DNA from: Diphasiastrum complanatum
Lineage: Eukaryota > Streptophyta > Lycopodiopsida > Lycopodiales > Lycopodiaceae
Length of the DNA: 64,000 nt
NCBI GenBank assembly: GCA_029204225.1
Contig: CM055093.1
Coordinates: 27,625,566-27,689,565, forward strand
Reading direction: 5' to 3'
The notes under the pieces are model-generated. The model was not told where the DNA came from and ran no database searches. It saw nothing but the letters and a program-made list of their open reading frames with translations. Shown piece by piece: positions 9,033 to 20,703 of the stretch; within the stretch, counting starts at the first letter, position 1; each line of letters opens with the position of its first letter. Both the position numbers and the translations under genes were made by a program.

Positions 9033-10255
9033 AGGCATAGTACCAGTACGCCAACTATCGCCCACTTTCATAAGATTTTAAAATTTTGATACTGTCTATT
9101 GTATTATTACTAATTCTTGTTTTATCCAAGTACTTTACCCTAACATTGTAGTAGGATTAGGGAAGATCCGTGCCATACCAATCCCTACAAATGTAGCGAT
9201 CCCTTGTATAAATCCATGTACCTTAAGGGTGCATAGGTTATTAATACTAGTATTATTGTTCATAAAACTTGCTTACTACAGAGAAAACAGCAAAGTCACC
9301 ATATGCATAGTCTGAGTCATCTATACGTGCTATTACTGCTAAAAAAAGAGGCATACATATGATAGTTTAAGCTAATATGTTATAAGTGTAAGCCATAATC
9401 GTTCTCTACAATCATTCATAAATGTTAACACTTCCTATTATTTACACCATTACCTCTTCATTAACCAATACACGAAGTGAAGTGTTGCAATACTAACATG
9501 AATAGATGTTATGTGAGAATCCTATGAGGAAGCCATATTTATTTACGAACGATACTTCCTTCGGAGACTGATAATAGAAGTTTTTCAAGTCTAGTTTTAG
9601 CCACAATAATAATAGCATGAAAAAGCACTTCTAACCGTACTATATTCCCATTACTAAATTGCTTCTCTACTTTTAGTAAAAAGGGATTGCCAGAAACATA
9701 TATATAAACTTAACAAAGATGTTCTTTGGACTTCATACCTATATAAGAGCATAATCCGAGTCCAATAGTAGAATCGAGATGCAACCTCGTAGTATGAAGA
9801 TCTGTTTACAATAAGAGTCATATTGCATTTGCTCACCGTTAGCCCATCATTTATCATAGTTCATACCTTTCGTGGTGACCATTATACTTTCCAATATAAA
9901 GCATCATGCTGGCGGCCAGCAGTGTAATCACTTTATTGTGAAAGTGGCAAACAATACATCAAAAAAGTGTGTTCATTGCTGCCCTCTCAGCACTGAAAGG
10001 CCGCAAGCTTCTATGAACATAGGTTCAATTACACATACAATGTCATGGTGAGGTAATCGCTATTCCAGCGAGTGAGTTCATGCATAATCATATGTACCAT
10101 TCCACTCATATATGTAGAGGGTTGCATAAAGCATCACAAGACTGTCAACGCATTTCTAGCGTGTAGTTTCATCACATATTTTCCATACAAAGTGCACTAA
10201 ACAACCCACCTAAAGTGCATGGGCCTGCATGCAGCTGTAGCGCACTGCTAGCATG
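9033..10255. other. No recognisable gene (M1 right part)
   Basis: Only short frames are present, none resembling a known protein. A minus-strand stretch near 9150-9240 reads a short hydrophobic GIATFVGIGMARIFPNP-like peptide, too little to assign. The whole stretch is repeated at 62214-63460. Relative to that copy it lacks 37 bp near 9046. Confidence 0.5.
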
Positions 10256-10453
10256 CTACGAACATGTGGTTTGAGTGTATATTGCCATATATATCATGTG
10301 AAACGATGGAAACCTCCATACGACAATGTTATGAGGGCTTACCATCGTGATTTTCAGCATAGTTCTACCTCTGATCAAAGTGTCAAGCATGCATACTACG
10401 TATGGTTTTCTTAGAGGGTGCTGGATCACGATCCAGCAACCTCCTTCTGCCAT
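10256..10453 (-). other. Possible first exon behind a promoter, unidentified
   Basis: On the minus strand an ATG at 10453 opens a frame starting MAEGGCWIVIQHPL. The sequence ACGATG|GTAAGC near 10340 is a good plant splice donor, so a first exon of about 110-115 bp is possible. It lies roughly 230 bp downstream of a TATA box and CT-rich leader. A short upstream ATG frame in the leader would precede it. The exon is repeated at 63460-63657 with a few substitutions. It contains the 20-nt palindrome TGCTGGATCACGATCCAGCA at 10419-10438. The product is not recognised, and no second exon could be found. Confidence 0.3.
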
Positions 10454-10593
10454 AGTTTACTCACACATCAAGCAATAAAAGCAAGTGTCGCGTATGCTAT
10501 CAAAACTGAGAAACATTAGATACAAAGGCATTTCAGTCCGTGTGCTTGTGACGATCCGAGAGTCGTAGATGGGTGTTACCGGGAGTGAGACAG

Positions 10594-10700
10594 CATAAGG
10601 AAGAAGGAGAAGAAAAGAGAGGAGAAGAGAGGAGAAGAAAAGAGAAGAATAGTGAGGGATTTGGTAGTGATGTCTCTCTTATATAGACTTTTTATAAGGT
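10594..10700 (-). promoter_or_regulatory. Plant-type core promoter: TATA box and CT-rich leader
   Basis: On the minus strand CTATATAAGAGAG lies near 10675-10690. It is followed by a long pyrimidine-rich (TC/TTCTTC) leader from about 10660 to 10594. TATA plus Y-patch is a common plant core-promoter layout. The duplicate at about 63798-63905 conserves it. A (TC)n tract lies about 160 bp further upstream. Confidence 0.45.
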
Positions 10701-10841
10701 GCAAATTGGAGGGAAAGTAGACATTTGAATTATGAGCATTGCCAAAAAAAATCATATACATCATACGGTAGCTAATAAACCCATTTATCATGGTCACCGA
10801 CATATTGACATGGTAAAATTGCAAATCTTCAAGTATAGTGC

Positions 10842-11639
<798 letters not shown>

Positions 11640-12446
11640 TTTCTCTTTGGAACCTTTGCATGATGAGGCAATCATACCAAATCTTTTATATTTTGATTAA
11701 GGTGACTACAAGATAAACACAAATGAAGATTGTTAATTAATGTTCCAAAAACTTTTTATGAGTTATCTTCCAAAAGCCTGCACTTTTTAAGCTTCTTGGG
11801 TTCTCAAAGCAATGCTTGGGAAAACCGGCATACTATAGAAATGGAATAGGCAAATTCTCTCAAAAACTGGCTTCAAAGATAAAATGCAAGATGTTGACTT
11901 TTAAAAAATCGATAAAATTTTGATTTTGTAAGGAATTTTATGTGGGGGGAAAGGACCGGCTTCGAGGCCCTTCCGTCCTGGAAGGGTCTGCGGACGAGGG
12001 CAGAGGCCCTAGGGGCATAAACTCTTCCGTGGGTGGAAGGGCCCGAGGAGTTGGACTTCACCGAATATAATCTTATTTTTTTATTTTTTTATTTATTTCG
12101 TAAATTCTTGTTTTACTTGCACCTTCCGTCCGGAATGTGCATGTAAAATTTTACATGCACATTCTGCTTTGCAAAATGTGCATGTAAATTTTTCTCAAAA
12201 AAATTTGCAAAGATAGAATTCCTAGTGAGCTACCATCATTTCCTTCGTTAAAAAATAAAAAATGGAGTTATGTTTAGTAAAATATATGAAGGATTCTTGA
12301 CTGTTGGCTTTTGAACATGTTAGATGCATGTAAATTTTTATAATTCCTCAAAAAACCACGCAAAATTTTGAAACAACTATCTTGTAGATGCTTGATCGTT
12401 TGTACAATTTTTTACTCTAGTTACACGTGACTAATTTCTAATTTCT
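11640..12446. repeat. M0, a diverged fragment of the background unit
   Basis: 11640-11940 and 12270-12446 match the tail of the D gag and the following non-coding DNA (compare 8250-8600 and 41380-41770), but with far more substitutions than the M copies. Its order starts with the segment found at 42050-42250 in M2. This shows that the roughly 780-bp D-tail segment was already tandemly arranged. It is interrupted by a 325-bp insertion at 11943-12267. Confidence 0.7.
11943..12267. mobile_element. 325-bp non-coding insertion with 5-bp target duplication
   Basis: The surrounding unit sequence continues across it, and ttatg is duplicated at 11938-11942 and 12268-12272. The first 120 bp are strikingly GC-rich for this window, with nested inverted repeats such as cccttccg...ggaagggt. 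The rest is AT-rich, with a palindromic atgtgcatgtaaaa/ttttacatgcacat hairpin near 12138-12165. It encodes nothing and lacks LTR or primer-site features. A small non-autonomous element (MITE, SINE-like or LTR fragment) is possible; I cannot name the family. Confidence 0.6.
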
Positions 12447-12584
12447 TGTTAGAATTTTGTGTCTAGAATTGATCTAGATTGATCTTAATCTCAAGTAGAT
12501 TGATCGATCAAGTAATCTGACAACCAATCCCTCTTGAGGATCAGATTAGGATCCACTCTTGGTCCTTTTTGTACTTTTTGCACA
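12447..12584 (+). repeat. Putative 138-bp 5' LTR of CopF
   Basis: It starts TGTTAGAATT and ends TTTTTGCACA directly before the primer site. To its left, background unit sequence is recognisable, which fixes the boundary. At 138 bp it is short for copia. I cannot exclude a truncated LTR with a chance TG, because no second LTR is in the window. Confidence 0.65.
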
Positions 12585-12597
12585 TGGTATCAGAGCC
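12585..12597 (+). other. Primer binding site of CopF
   Basis: TGGTATCAGAGCC follows the LTR end directly and matches initiator Met-tRNA. From 12598 to 13187 a non-coding leader follows. Near 12759 it carries a CACACGTGTG palindrome like those in CopA and CopB LTRs. Confidence 0.92.
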
Positions 12598-13187
12598 AAG
12601 TACAAGAGATTTTGTTGAAATTGATAGGGTTAATCCAAATCAAAGCCAAAATTAGCAGTTTTTTAGAAAACTAGTCAAATTTTGTGTAGCGAGTTGGATT
12701 TGATAGCTATCCTCAAAATTTTTGGTCCAGATCTTGTTGTGGGCTGTAGGAACCCTTTTCACACGTGTGAGACCATACAGATCCAGTTTTGACTGAGAAA
12801 TTTCAAAAATTTGTAAATTTTGACTCACATACCCAATTTGAGTAATTTTTGGTGCAAAATCAAGCATTTTCTATAATAAATCTAATCCCTTGATTAGTTC
12901 TTGGATTAGATCAGCCAAAAAAAAATAAAATTGAAGCTTGGATTTGGTGCATTAATTGATCTTCTCTAATTTTTGAGTGTATGTTGAGGTTGAAGAGAGA
13001 AATTGCTAAAAATCATAGATTAAGGAGTGATTTCGCAAGTTTGAGACTAGAATCTAAATTTCCATCATTCTCTATTGGTTCATGAGTGATAGGATTGAGT
13101 CTATAAGCTTTCTAAATTTCTAGAAGACTTTAGGTTCAGATCTCTTAGAGAAACCATAAGAGTTTCTAGTGCTTTTTCACATTCAAA

Positions 13188-13778
13188 AATGGCATCAATG
13201 GGTGGTTTTTTGCTTGAAGCTAGTAAAGACTTACATCCACTAATTATGCTACTTGGATAGTTCGAATGGAGTCATTGCTTGTACTTCATGATCTTTATGA
13301 CATAGTACTTGAGGTGGAAGTAGAACCTCAAGGAGGAGTTGAATTGGCTAAGTACAAAAAGAGATGTAGAGTTGCATTACATTGCATAAAAATGAATGTA
13401 AGTAATGAACTTTTGAAAGAAATCTCATCTTGTACCACATCCAAAGAGGCATAGGATTCATTAAAAGCCATTTATGGATCCAAGAACACTTCAAGGATAC
13501 TCATGCTTAGGAATCGAATCCTTCAAATCATGAAAGAAAGTAGTGAAAGTGCCCAAAATTATGTCTTCAGGATCAAATCTTTGAACAAGGAGTTGTCTTC
13601 TATAGATGATAAAATCAAAGATGATGAATTGGTTCAAATCATTTTGAATGGATCAGGAGATGATTATTCAAATCTTGTTCAAACATTTGTTATTCAAGAT
13701 TCATTTCCTAGTATTGAAAAACTTCAAAGTGTGCTTGTTAGTAGGAGAGTAGAATGCTTCATATCAAAAGTAGGATGA
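13188..13778 (+). pseudogene. CopF gag remnant
   Basis: It starts ATGGCATCAATGGG, aligning with the gag start of CopA and CopB. A frame change follows within about 60 bp. The frame at 13266-13454 carries LHCIKMNVSNELLKEI and ends at a TAG at 13453. Gag continues in 13503-13778 with YVFRIKSLNKEL and DELVQIILNG. Another frameshift near 13760 leads into the next segment. Capsid function is inferred from the family; this copy is broken. Confidence 0.85.
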
Positions 13779-15163
13779 GTTCCTTATCTTTCAATGATGG
13801 TGATGAAAAAGCTAACTTTTCTTTGAAAGGCAAGAAGAAGAAGTTTCCATCCAAGAAGACTCAAGACATGGAGATGGAGAACAAAGATAGAGCATCAAGT
13901 TCCAAAGGCAAGAGCAAGAAGGACAAAAAGAAGCTAAAGTGTTTCTTTTGTGGAAAAAAGGGACATTTTGCCTCCGAGTGCTACAAGAAGAAGAATGCCC
14001 AAGAGAAGGACAATCAAGACAATCTTGTGCTTGAGGAGGAGGAAGAAGACAATCTATCCTTGATGGTATCCTCACCACAAACATCTAATCAAGACACTTG
14101 GTGGATTGATAATGGGACAAGCTCTCACATGACTCACCAAAAAGACTACTTTTCTAATCTACTTTCTTACAATAGTTCTAAGAGATTTATCTTCACTGCA
14201 AGCGATCAAGAATGTGAGATTGTAGGTGTTGGAACCATTCCTTTATGTCTAGGATCATCTAAAAAAGTAGATCTAGACAATGTTCTTTATGTACCTTTAA
14301 TTACAAAGAACTTGTTGAGTGTAGGACAACTTATGGATAGTGGATTAGATGTACATTTCAAGCAGGGAGCATGTTCCATCTTGAAAGATGAAAAATGTAT
14401 TGCTAGTGGTTTCAAGCAAGGGAGGTTATTCAAATTGGATGCTAATGTGATGGTTGGAAGTGTGAACATGGCAAGGGAGGAGCTCACTCAAGTGGAATTA
14501 TGGCACAAAAGGTTAGGCCATCCTAACTACAAAGCTATGGAGACCATGGTGACAAAGGAGCTAGCAAGTGGACTTCCCAAAACCATATCCAAGTGTGGCA
14601 AGCTTTGTGAAGCTTGTGGACTCTCTAAATCTCATAAGCTTTCGTTCAAGAGATCTTTGATAAGATCTAACTCTCCTCTTGACCTTATACACTTGGATGT
14701 TCATTCATTTTCACATGAATCAAATGGTGGAGCTCTTATGTATGTCACTTCTATTGATGATAAATCAAGATACTCTTGGGTTGATCTCTTGTCTAAGAAA
14801 AGTGAAGTTTTTGAGTCCTTTGTAAAGTTCAAAACTCTTGTGAAAAAGCAACTTAATACTAGCTTGAAAGTATTAAGGAGTGATAATGGAGGGGAGTACA
14901 TCTCCAATAGGATGAAAGAGTTTTGTGAAACTAATGGCATTAGGAGAGAGTTTACTTGCACATATACTCCACAACAAAATGGAGTAGTTGGGAGAAAGAA
15001 TAGGACACTATGTGAGTGTGCTAAAGCTATGAGATTAGATGCATCTTCATTTTGTGGAGAAGCTATTTTATGTGCAAACTTTCTATGTAATAGAATGACT
15101 AATAGTGCCATTAAACACGTTATGAAGTATTGTTTGGCAAAAAGCCAAATCTTAGTGATTTGA
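13754..15163 (+). pseudogene. CopF zinc knuckle, protease and integrase
   Basis: A 469-codon frame. After a Lys-rich linker, CFFCGKKGHFASEC (about residues 62-75) is the gag zinc knuckle. WWIDNGTSSHM is the protease active site with D-N-G in place of D-S-G, probably inactive. VELWHKRLGHPNYK and LCEACGLSKSHK form the integrase HHCC finger. HLDVHSFSHE, SIDDKSRYSW and RSDNGGEYIS carry the catalytic acids of integrase. The usual GVAERKNR reads GVVGRKNR, so the catalytic glutamate position is changed. A frameshift near 15160 leads into the remainder. Confidence 0.88.
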
Positions 15164-15859
15164 AAGTTTTTGGATGTACTTGTTATGTACATATTCCTTT
15201 AGAAACAAGGAAAAAAGAAGATGCCACTTCTTTCGAAGGCATCTTTGTTGGTTATAGTGAAAGTAAGAAAGCTTATAGGATTACTACAAAAAAACTTTGT
15301 TGCTAGTAGAGATGTACTTTTTGATGAATCTCTCCAAACCAAAGGAAAGGTGACTTCCAACAACACTCAACTTGTCAAGGATCATGCTATGGCCGAGGAG
15401 GAGCTTCATGAAGATGAAGACCAAGAGGAACCTACTCAAAGTCCAAGGGTGCCAAGAAGATCAACAAGGACGAGGATTGAGCCATCAAGGCTCACTTATA
15501 GTGACAAAGGGGAGCAAAGGGAAGATTTTCGACTACTCAACTCTTATCCTTTCTTGACCACTATGCTTGAAGGACCAACTAGTTTTGAGGAAGCAAATAA
15601 GTCTCAATATTGGAGGAAAGCTATGCAAGTAGAGTTTGATGCATTAATGGAAAATCAGACTTGGAAGCTTGTTGATTTACCTTATGGAAAGAAGCCTCTT
15701 ACTTGCAAATGGATATATAGATTGAAATATAATCAAGATGGTTCCATTCATAAGTACAAAGCTAGACTTGTAGCAAAAGGTTGTTTGCAAGTCAAAGGCA
15801 TAGATTATAATGAAACCTTTGCACCTGTTGCAAAGCTTGTGAGTATCAAATGGTTATGA
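15164..15859 (+). pseudogene. CopF integrase C-terminus and start of RT, then truncation
   Basis: First comes the segment with FGCTCYVHIPLETRKKED-like coding, in a shifted frame. The open frame 15221-15859 then includes VASRDVLFDE, an acidic linker, QTWKLVDLPYGKK, CKWIYRLKYNQDG, YKARLVAKG and FAPVAKLVSI. It stops where the RT fingers domain would continue, so the catalytic YVDD is absent. Sequence right of 15860 no longer matches copia. Confidence 0.85.
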
Positions 15860-16329
15860 TGCACAAAAGTAAAGTTATGCTAAATATGTTCAAGAATTGA
15901 TGATGAATGTATGTAGAATTTTGTTGGGGATTAAAAATTTCGTAGAATTTTGTTTGCCTCTTTAAAACCCTATTTTTTAATTTCAAAAATAAAGAATCAT
16001 TATCATGTGTCAATTTTTGTGTTCAAGATTGGATGCAGGAGCTACCAAAACAAATGAAGACCTTTATTTAGATTGGATTAAAAGCAGTGTAATATCTTCG
16101 AGAAACTCTACATTAGTTTGTTACTAGCCAAAACTTCAAATGGAAACAAAGCAAGGTATGCAAACATTGTACGAAACATTAGCTTCAAGATCGCATGAAT
16201 AAAGAAAACACTTAGTTTTTTTAAGTTGCTTTATTTAGTTTACAAGAGTGTTTAGGATGCTCATAACATAAAATTGAGGTTTCCTAGTAAAAATAGCTAT
16301 AAATTTTGAATATTAACAATTTTTCCAAT
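15860..16329. other. AT-rich DNA, nothing recognised
   Basis: No coding frame and no match to the repeat families seen elsewhere in the window. Confidence 0.5.
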
Positions 16330-17130
16330 TTTCCTAAACAATGAGATACTTTGAGAAACTGGGTTCATCAAACTAGGTTCTAGTACTGAGAAGAATGCCA
16401 CTATCTTATTCCAATAAGAATATGAATATAAAACTAATGAACCATAAATCTTGGACCTTGACGTAGGACATAAGATCTTTATTCTGGAAGACTAAATTTG
16501 TATCTCTCTACTTCTAAGGCCAAACTCTCAATTTTGAAGTCCCATTAAATCCAACACAATATAAAATCATTTGTTTGATTCATCCTTATCATGTTCATCT
16601 TGTTCGCTACTTGGGCACTCAATGCATATGTAGACGAGTCAACAAGCACCAACTCATTTTCATCAACGAATATTTCTTAAAAAGATACAAAATTTTTAAG
16701 AATGTCCCCAACTTCCTAAACAATGAGACATTTTGATGAACTAGGTTCGTCAAGCTGGGTTCTAGGATTGAAGAATGTCACTATCTTATTCCAATAAGAA
16801 TATTAATATTAAACTAGTAAACCTTGAACGTTGGACATTAAATCTTGATTTTGGAAGACTAAATTTGTATCTCTCTACTTCTAATGCCAAACTATCAATT
16901 TTCAAGCCCCATTAAATCCAACACAATATAAAATCATTTGTGTGATTCATCATTATCATGTTCATCTTGTTCGCTGTTTGGGCACTCAATGCATATGTAG
17001 ACGAGTCACAAGGACCAACTCATTTTCATGAAAGATATCGAATATTCCTTGAAAAATACAAAATTATTACCAATGTCTCCAATTTTCCTAAACATTCAAA
17101 AAGTCTTATGATGTTTTTCTTTCAATGGTT
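16330..17130. repeat. Two tandem copies of a ~380-bp unit
   Basis: The sequence CTATCTTATTCCAATAAGAA occurs at 16401 and 16781. The surroundings (gggcactcaatgcatatgtagacgagtca, split here across the repeat, and others) repeat in the same order, giving a 380-bp period. The copies differ by many substitutions, so the duplication is old. The frame at 16958-17170 lies inside the second copy. It shows no recognisable protein, and the first copy lacks an equivalent frame. Confidence 0.85.
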
Positions 17131-17239
17131 GAATCACTTTTCATGGTATTACCAGATTAGGATTGATTAAAGGAATCTTGACTTTGTGAACTTTTCTTGA
17201 CATAACTTGGATTTTAGACATAAATTTATGATAATTACA

Positions 17240-17700
17240 TAATTAGATGAACTAGGTTCAAAGAATTGATTTTTACTACTAAAGAATAACACTATCGTGT
17301 TTCAATAAAAATGATATTTTGGTGAACCTAGTTCATCAAAAACACTAATTGTAATTGAATCTTTAGTTATGAAATTTTAGTGCTAGATGAGTACATGCTC
17401 AACTAATGTACTATAGAAATTCGTACCAAGAGAACATCTATGCTTGTACAAAAAAGTTGAATATATTTTGAAAATGGGAATATTAGTGGTGCTTAAAATA
17501 AGTATCACAGAATGAGTTCTACTATTGGAGAATTTTGCTCCAATAAAAAAGATATCTTAGTGAACCTAGATCATGAATGTTGTTAATTGTAAATAAATCT
17601 TCAACTATGAAAATCTAGTGGTAGATGTTGGCATGCTCAAATTGATATATCATGAAAATTTCTAATAAGAGAATGTCTTTACTTTTACAGGTGTTGAATA
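17240..17700. repeat. Degenerate ~240-bp tandem repeats
   Basis: Segments starting near 17270 and 17515 share a caataaaa..gatat.tt.gtgaacctag.tcat motif, followed by similar AT-rich text (aattgtaa..aaatctt.a.ttatgaaa). They are weakly related to the 380-bp units through the same CCAATAA-type core. They lead into the transposon-like remnant on the right. Confidence 0.6.
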
Positions 17701-18345
17701 TAACTTGAAAGTGGGAACACTAGTGGTTCTTACAATCAACATGAAAGAATGTGGACTTGGTGAGATGTTTTCATTGGATCCAAATGCAACTTGTCATGAA
17801 AACAAATTGGTATCGGAAGATGCTCAATCATTGTTCATGCAGCCACTCAAAAAGGAAAGTTATTGCCTGTTTCTACAATGGATGCCGATACTTTGGATGA
17901 AGCAATTGGAAGTTCGTGATTTGGTGTATTCAAGATGTGAAAGTCAAAGATAATGACACATTGAACAAATCGACGAGTACAAACAAATGCCAAAAAAATG
18001 CCAAACAAATGCCAACATGGAGGATGATGTTATTGAAGATCCAAGTGAGGAGATTATTGAAGAAGCATTGATTCAAAATGAGGCAAAAAGACTTACATGT
18101 TAGGATTGGATTGACAAGAAGGTAAAATTTTTCAATTCAGGTCGTGAAACTGTCCTAGGAGAAGGGTACATTTTGCTTGTATTTTCATATGAGGCAATTG
18201 ACTTTGACGAGCTTGAAGATGACCATGTGGAAATCACTATAACAAAATGGTATGGGCATGCTAATATTAGTACAATGAACGAAAAGTTAGACTTGCTAAA
18301 ATGGCCAATCAATCAACTCACTTTAATGGATGTGGATCGAGATTG
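17690..18345 (+). pseudogene. Degenerate reading frames, possibly of a DNA-transposon-associated protein
   Basis: 17705-17953 encodes VGTLVVLTINMKECGLGEMFSLDPN. After a frame change, TLDEAIGS is followed by a WCIQDVKV-like stretch. A second, similar layout is at 18110-18345, with GEGYILLVF and LLKWPINQL. The pattern 'valid glycine turn, DP, then a GxAIG...W P' resembles the C-terminal module in proteins linked to plant En/Spm-like elements. The match is by eye only and weak. Two consecutive copies of one module, both broken, is what the sequence shows directly. Confidence 0.28.
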
Positions 18346-18880
18346 AGGGGTCCATAAACAGAAAAATCAGACTTCTTAAATGATGATGAGCATAGTAGTG
18401 AAGAGTCAGATGTTGCCTTTCTGCCGGAGAAACGTTGTTGGATGGAAGAAAAAAGGTCATATAACATGATTCATAGAAAAACAAAAACTTCAAGTTGTTC
18501 AAGTGAAAAAAAGAGAGAAGTCAAGTGCTCATTGGAAGCAATTCAAAAAGTGGCATCCATAGATTGTTGTAAGCGACAATGTTGTCAACTTATGAATCGT
18601 GACAAGATTCACAATGCACGAAAGTAATTTTGAAAATAGGGTGACATATATTTATGACATGTTACAAACTACACATAATGTACTTGGATCAAGATGCACA
18701 TACATGATGTTTCAAAGGGAGCCAATTTGTAGTGTAGCATGGTACGAGATCCATGGATTGCCAAAAGCTTCATTTTATAGGTACAAGACATCCTACAATA
18801 AAGGGTCTAGAAAGTCAATACATGGCAATGCACAAATTATTGGAGGAGTTTGGAAACATGTTGAAATGGCCAGGCCTTGA
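18346..18880 (+). pseudogene. Unidentified Cys-rich reading-frame remnant
   Basis: An acidic segment (DDEHSSEESD) is followed by a basic, Ser-rich stretch. DCCKRQCCQLM comes next. After a frame change near 18600, CSVAWYEIHGLPKASFYRYK and SIHGNAQIIGG follow. The layout CC..CC plus 'W..IHG....FYRYK' reminds me of large uncharacterised transposon-linked families in plants and animals. I cannot confirm the family. Two frames must be joined to read through, so it is broken. Confidence 0.3.
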
Positions 18881-19049
18881 TTGATCCTACACGATGCATC
18901 AGTGTATTTCTCTCATGCCAATGCACTACATGGATCTGTCATGCAATGCTTGAAAAATCAAAAAGTCAATAGATGATATTGTAGATTTTGTGCACATTAT
19001 TAATCTGTATGATTGTATGATCTCGGGGGTAGACTTGAGCATGGACTAG

Positions 19050-19904
19050 AGGGGAGCTCCAGATATAGCCGAACAACCGCCAATCTTTCCGGCAGTACAA
19101 GCAGGTCCATCCTCATCAAGGACCACACCTCTATTCAGAAGGCCCATCCGCATTGAGGACCAGATCCAAACCTTCTTAAAGCAACATCTGCATGAGTCCT
19201 CGCATGGTGGATGGGTTCTGAAGTTTAAGACCTTTAAGATAGAGGCCGACAAAGAGTTTGATAAAATACCTACATTGGGTGAGCAGCCGGCATGGAGAAT
19301 CACTGTTTTTGAAAAAACTATGGAATCAATTGGGAGTTACGTCGCCAGCCCTTGCCAATTGCGGGTAGATCCGTATTATATGCCAATGTTGCAAAGAAAT
19401 AAATGGAAAGATTTGGGATTGGCTATGGACAAGATCACCATCCATATGTCCAATTGGCCAATCATTTATTAGCCCTACAGCTGGACAATCTTAGTGGATT
19501 TCCACCGTGCCTTACAAGCCTATTAGAGAGAATATGTCCACTCTCTAGATCCAACGGTGCGACAATCAGCAATGTTTGCTAAATATCTAACTTTGTTGGC
19601 GTCAGTGGCAACCAGATGGGACGATTGTCTCCCTCCTCTAGCATTCGATCCAAATAAGCCGATGGCCTCAGAGCAAATCAAAGATCAACTGTCGGTTGCT
19701 CATTTATATTTTTGTGTGGCAATGATGGGAGGCTCTTGGGAATCACGCTTCACATCATGGACAACCTCCAAGTGGATTGCCGGAGCCCACCGTTGTTTTC
19801 TGCCACACAATTTGAATTTTAATACTGCACGCCTCGACTTTATGGAGATGGTGCAGTACCATTTAATCAAGATTTGGCACGAAGCCAATAAAAGTCCCCA
19901 ATAA
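19050..19904 (+). pseudogene. Unidentified 285-codon frame with two TAG stops next to an LTR-like region
   Basis: A single frame stays open from 19050 to 19904 except for TAGs at 19470-19472 and about 19521. GC content is visibly higher than in neighbours. Recognisable text includes PPIFPAVQAGPSSS (low complexity), HGGWVLKFKTFKIE, RVDPYYMPMLQRN, ATRWDDCLPPLAFDP and SWESRFTSWTTSKW. It is not a pol domain I know. The frame ends about 50 bp before a sequence opening TGTTGGAGGG, as a 3' LTR would, so it may be the 3' gene of an LTR element. The family is unknown. Confidence 0.35.
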
Positions 19905-19952
19905 CTGCATATTGCAGGTGTTGTGGGACTGCCACCAGTTTTGGTGGGAAAT

Positions 19953-20339
19953 ACTGTTGGAGGGTTTGCGGATCCCAAGGCAACCCTAACTCTAGTTAAT
20001 AAGTGAGAGAGATTTGACACCCTGCATGTGTAAGTCCAACCCGATGATCACATAGTTATTTGATTGAATAGTTTAAAGTCAATAAAAGGACTTTAGGCCT
20101 TTTTGCAAGACTTTTAATGTCGCAGGGCCTAAATGTCAAGTTAGTGAATCAAGTTGGGTTTTTGATGGTTTCCACACTTTTTTAAATCTGAATAAAAAGA
20201 GAGGCAAGACTAGACCAATAGGATTCAAAGGCTAGGGTCCTCCTCTCTACTATAAAAAGGGACCAACTCGAGTTGCTCCTCATGTTCATTTTCTCATTTC
20301 AATAAAGCAAATTGGTTCTCTTTAGAAATGGATTGATGA
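19953..20339 (+). promoter_or_regulatory. LTR-like U3-R region with CCAAT, TATA and AATAAA
   Basis: It opens TGTTGGAGGG, as many plant LTRs do. It then holds CCAAT at 20215-20219, TATAAAAAGG at 20251-20260 and AATAAA at 20301-20306, in the order and spacing of a retroelement promoter and polyadenylation site. I could not find its partner LTR or a clear terminal CA, so the right boundary is open. Confidence 0.5.
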
Positions 20340-20703
20340 GATGAAATCTAAATAAAAGTGAAACGAAATGATGCAAAGCTTAAACGAGCTCTGACATTGA
20401 TTCATGATAAAAGCATAGAGATCGTGAAACAACACAAAAGAAACGAAGCACAAGCATTCACAAAAAGATCAAACAAGCTCTGTGATGAGACGAGATGAGA
20501 CGAAGTGAAACAAGATGAGACGAAACAGAACAAAACAAAACAAAACTTAGGTAAGCTCTAAATTTGATTTACCCTTATAGCCAAGTGATCATGAAGCGAA
20601 GCGAGGCGAAACACAAAGCGAAAGAATTCACGAACGAGATCAGTTCGTTAGGAATTCAGATATGATCGCTGGTCACTGCCAGCTGTATCATTCGGTTAGA
20701 CAC
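20340..20703. other. Purine-rich non-coding stretch (GAAAC/GARC-rich)
   Basis: Low-complexity DNA with many gaaac, gagac and acaaaac motifs. It ends in GGTCACTGCCAGCTGTATCATTC, which also occurs (inverted) at 33700-33720 and 42905-42940 near CopC sequence. No gene is seen. A similar GAAAC-rich stretch is at 29840-29930. Confidence 0.5.

Larger units (their letters stand above)
12447..15860 (+). mobile_element. CopF, 3'-truncated plus-strand Ty1/copia element
   Basis: The order is putative 5' LTR, primer site, leader, gag, protease, integrase and the first part of RT. Sequence identity to copia stops after the RT motif FAPVAKLVSI, so most of RT, RNase H and the 3' LTR are missing. The gag is the closest relative of CopA gag in the window. 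Several frameshifts and stops mark it as an old copy. It sits inside the diverged unit fragment M0. Confidence 0.88.

Noticed and set aside
11953-11966. GGCTTCGAGGCCC resembling a pol III B box, suggesting a tRNA-derived SINE
   Set aside because: It lies within the first 25 bp of the insertion, no A box lies upstream inside the element, and there is no simple-repeat 3' tail.
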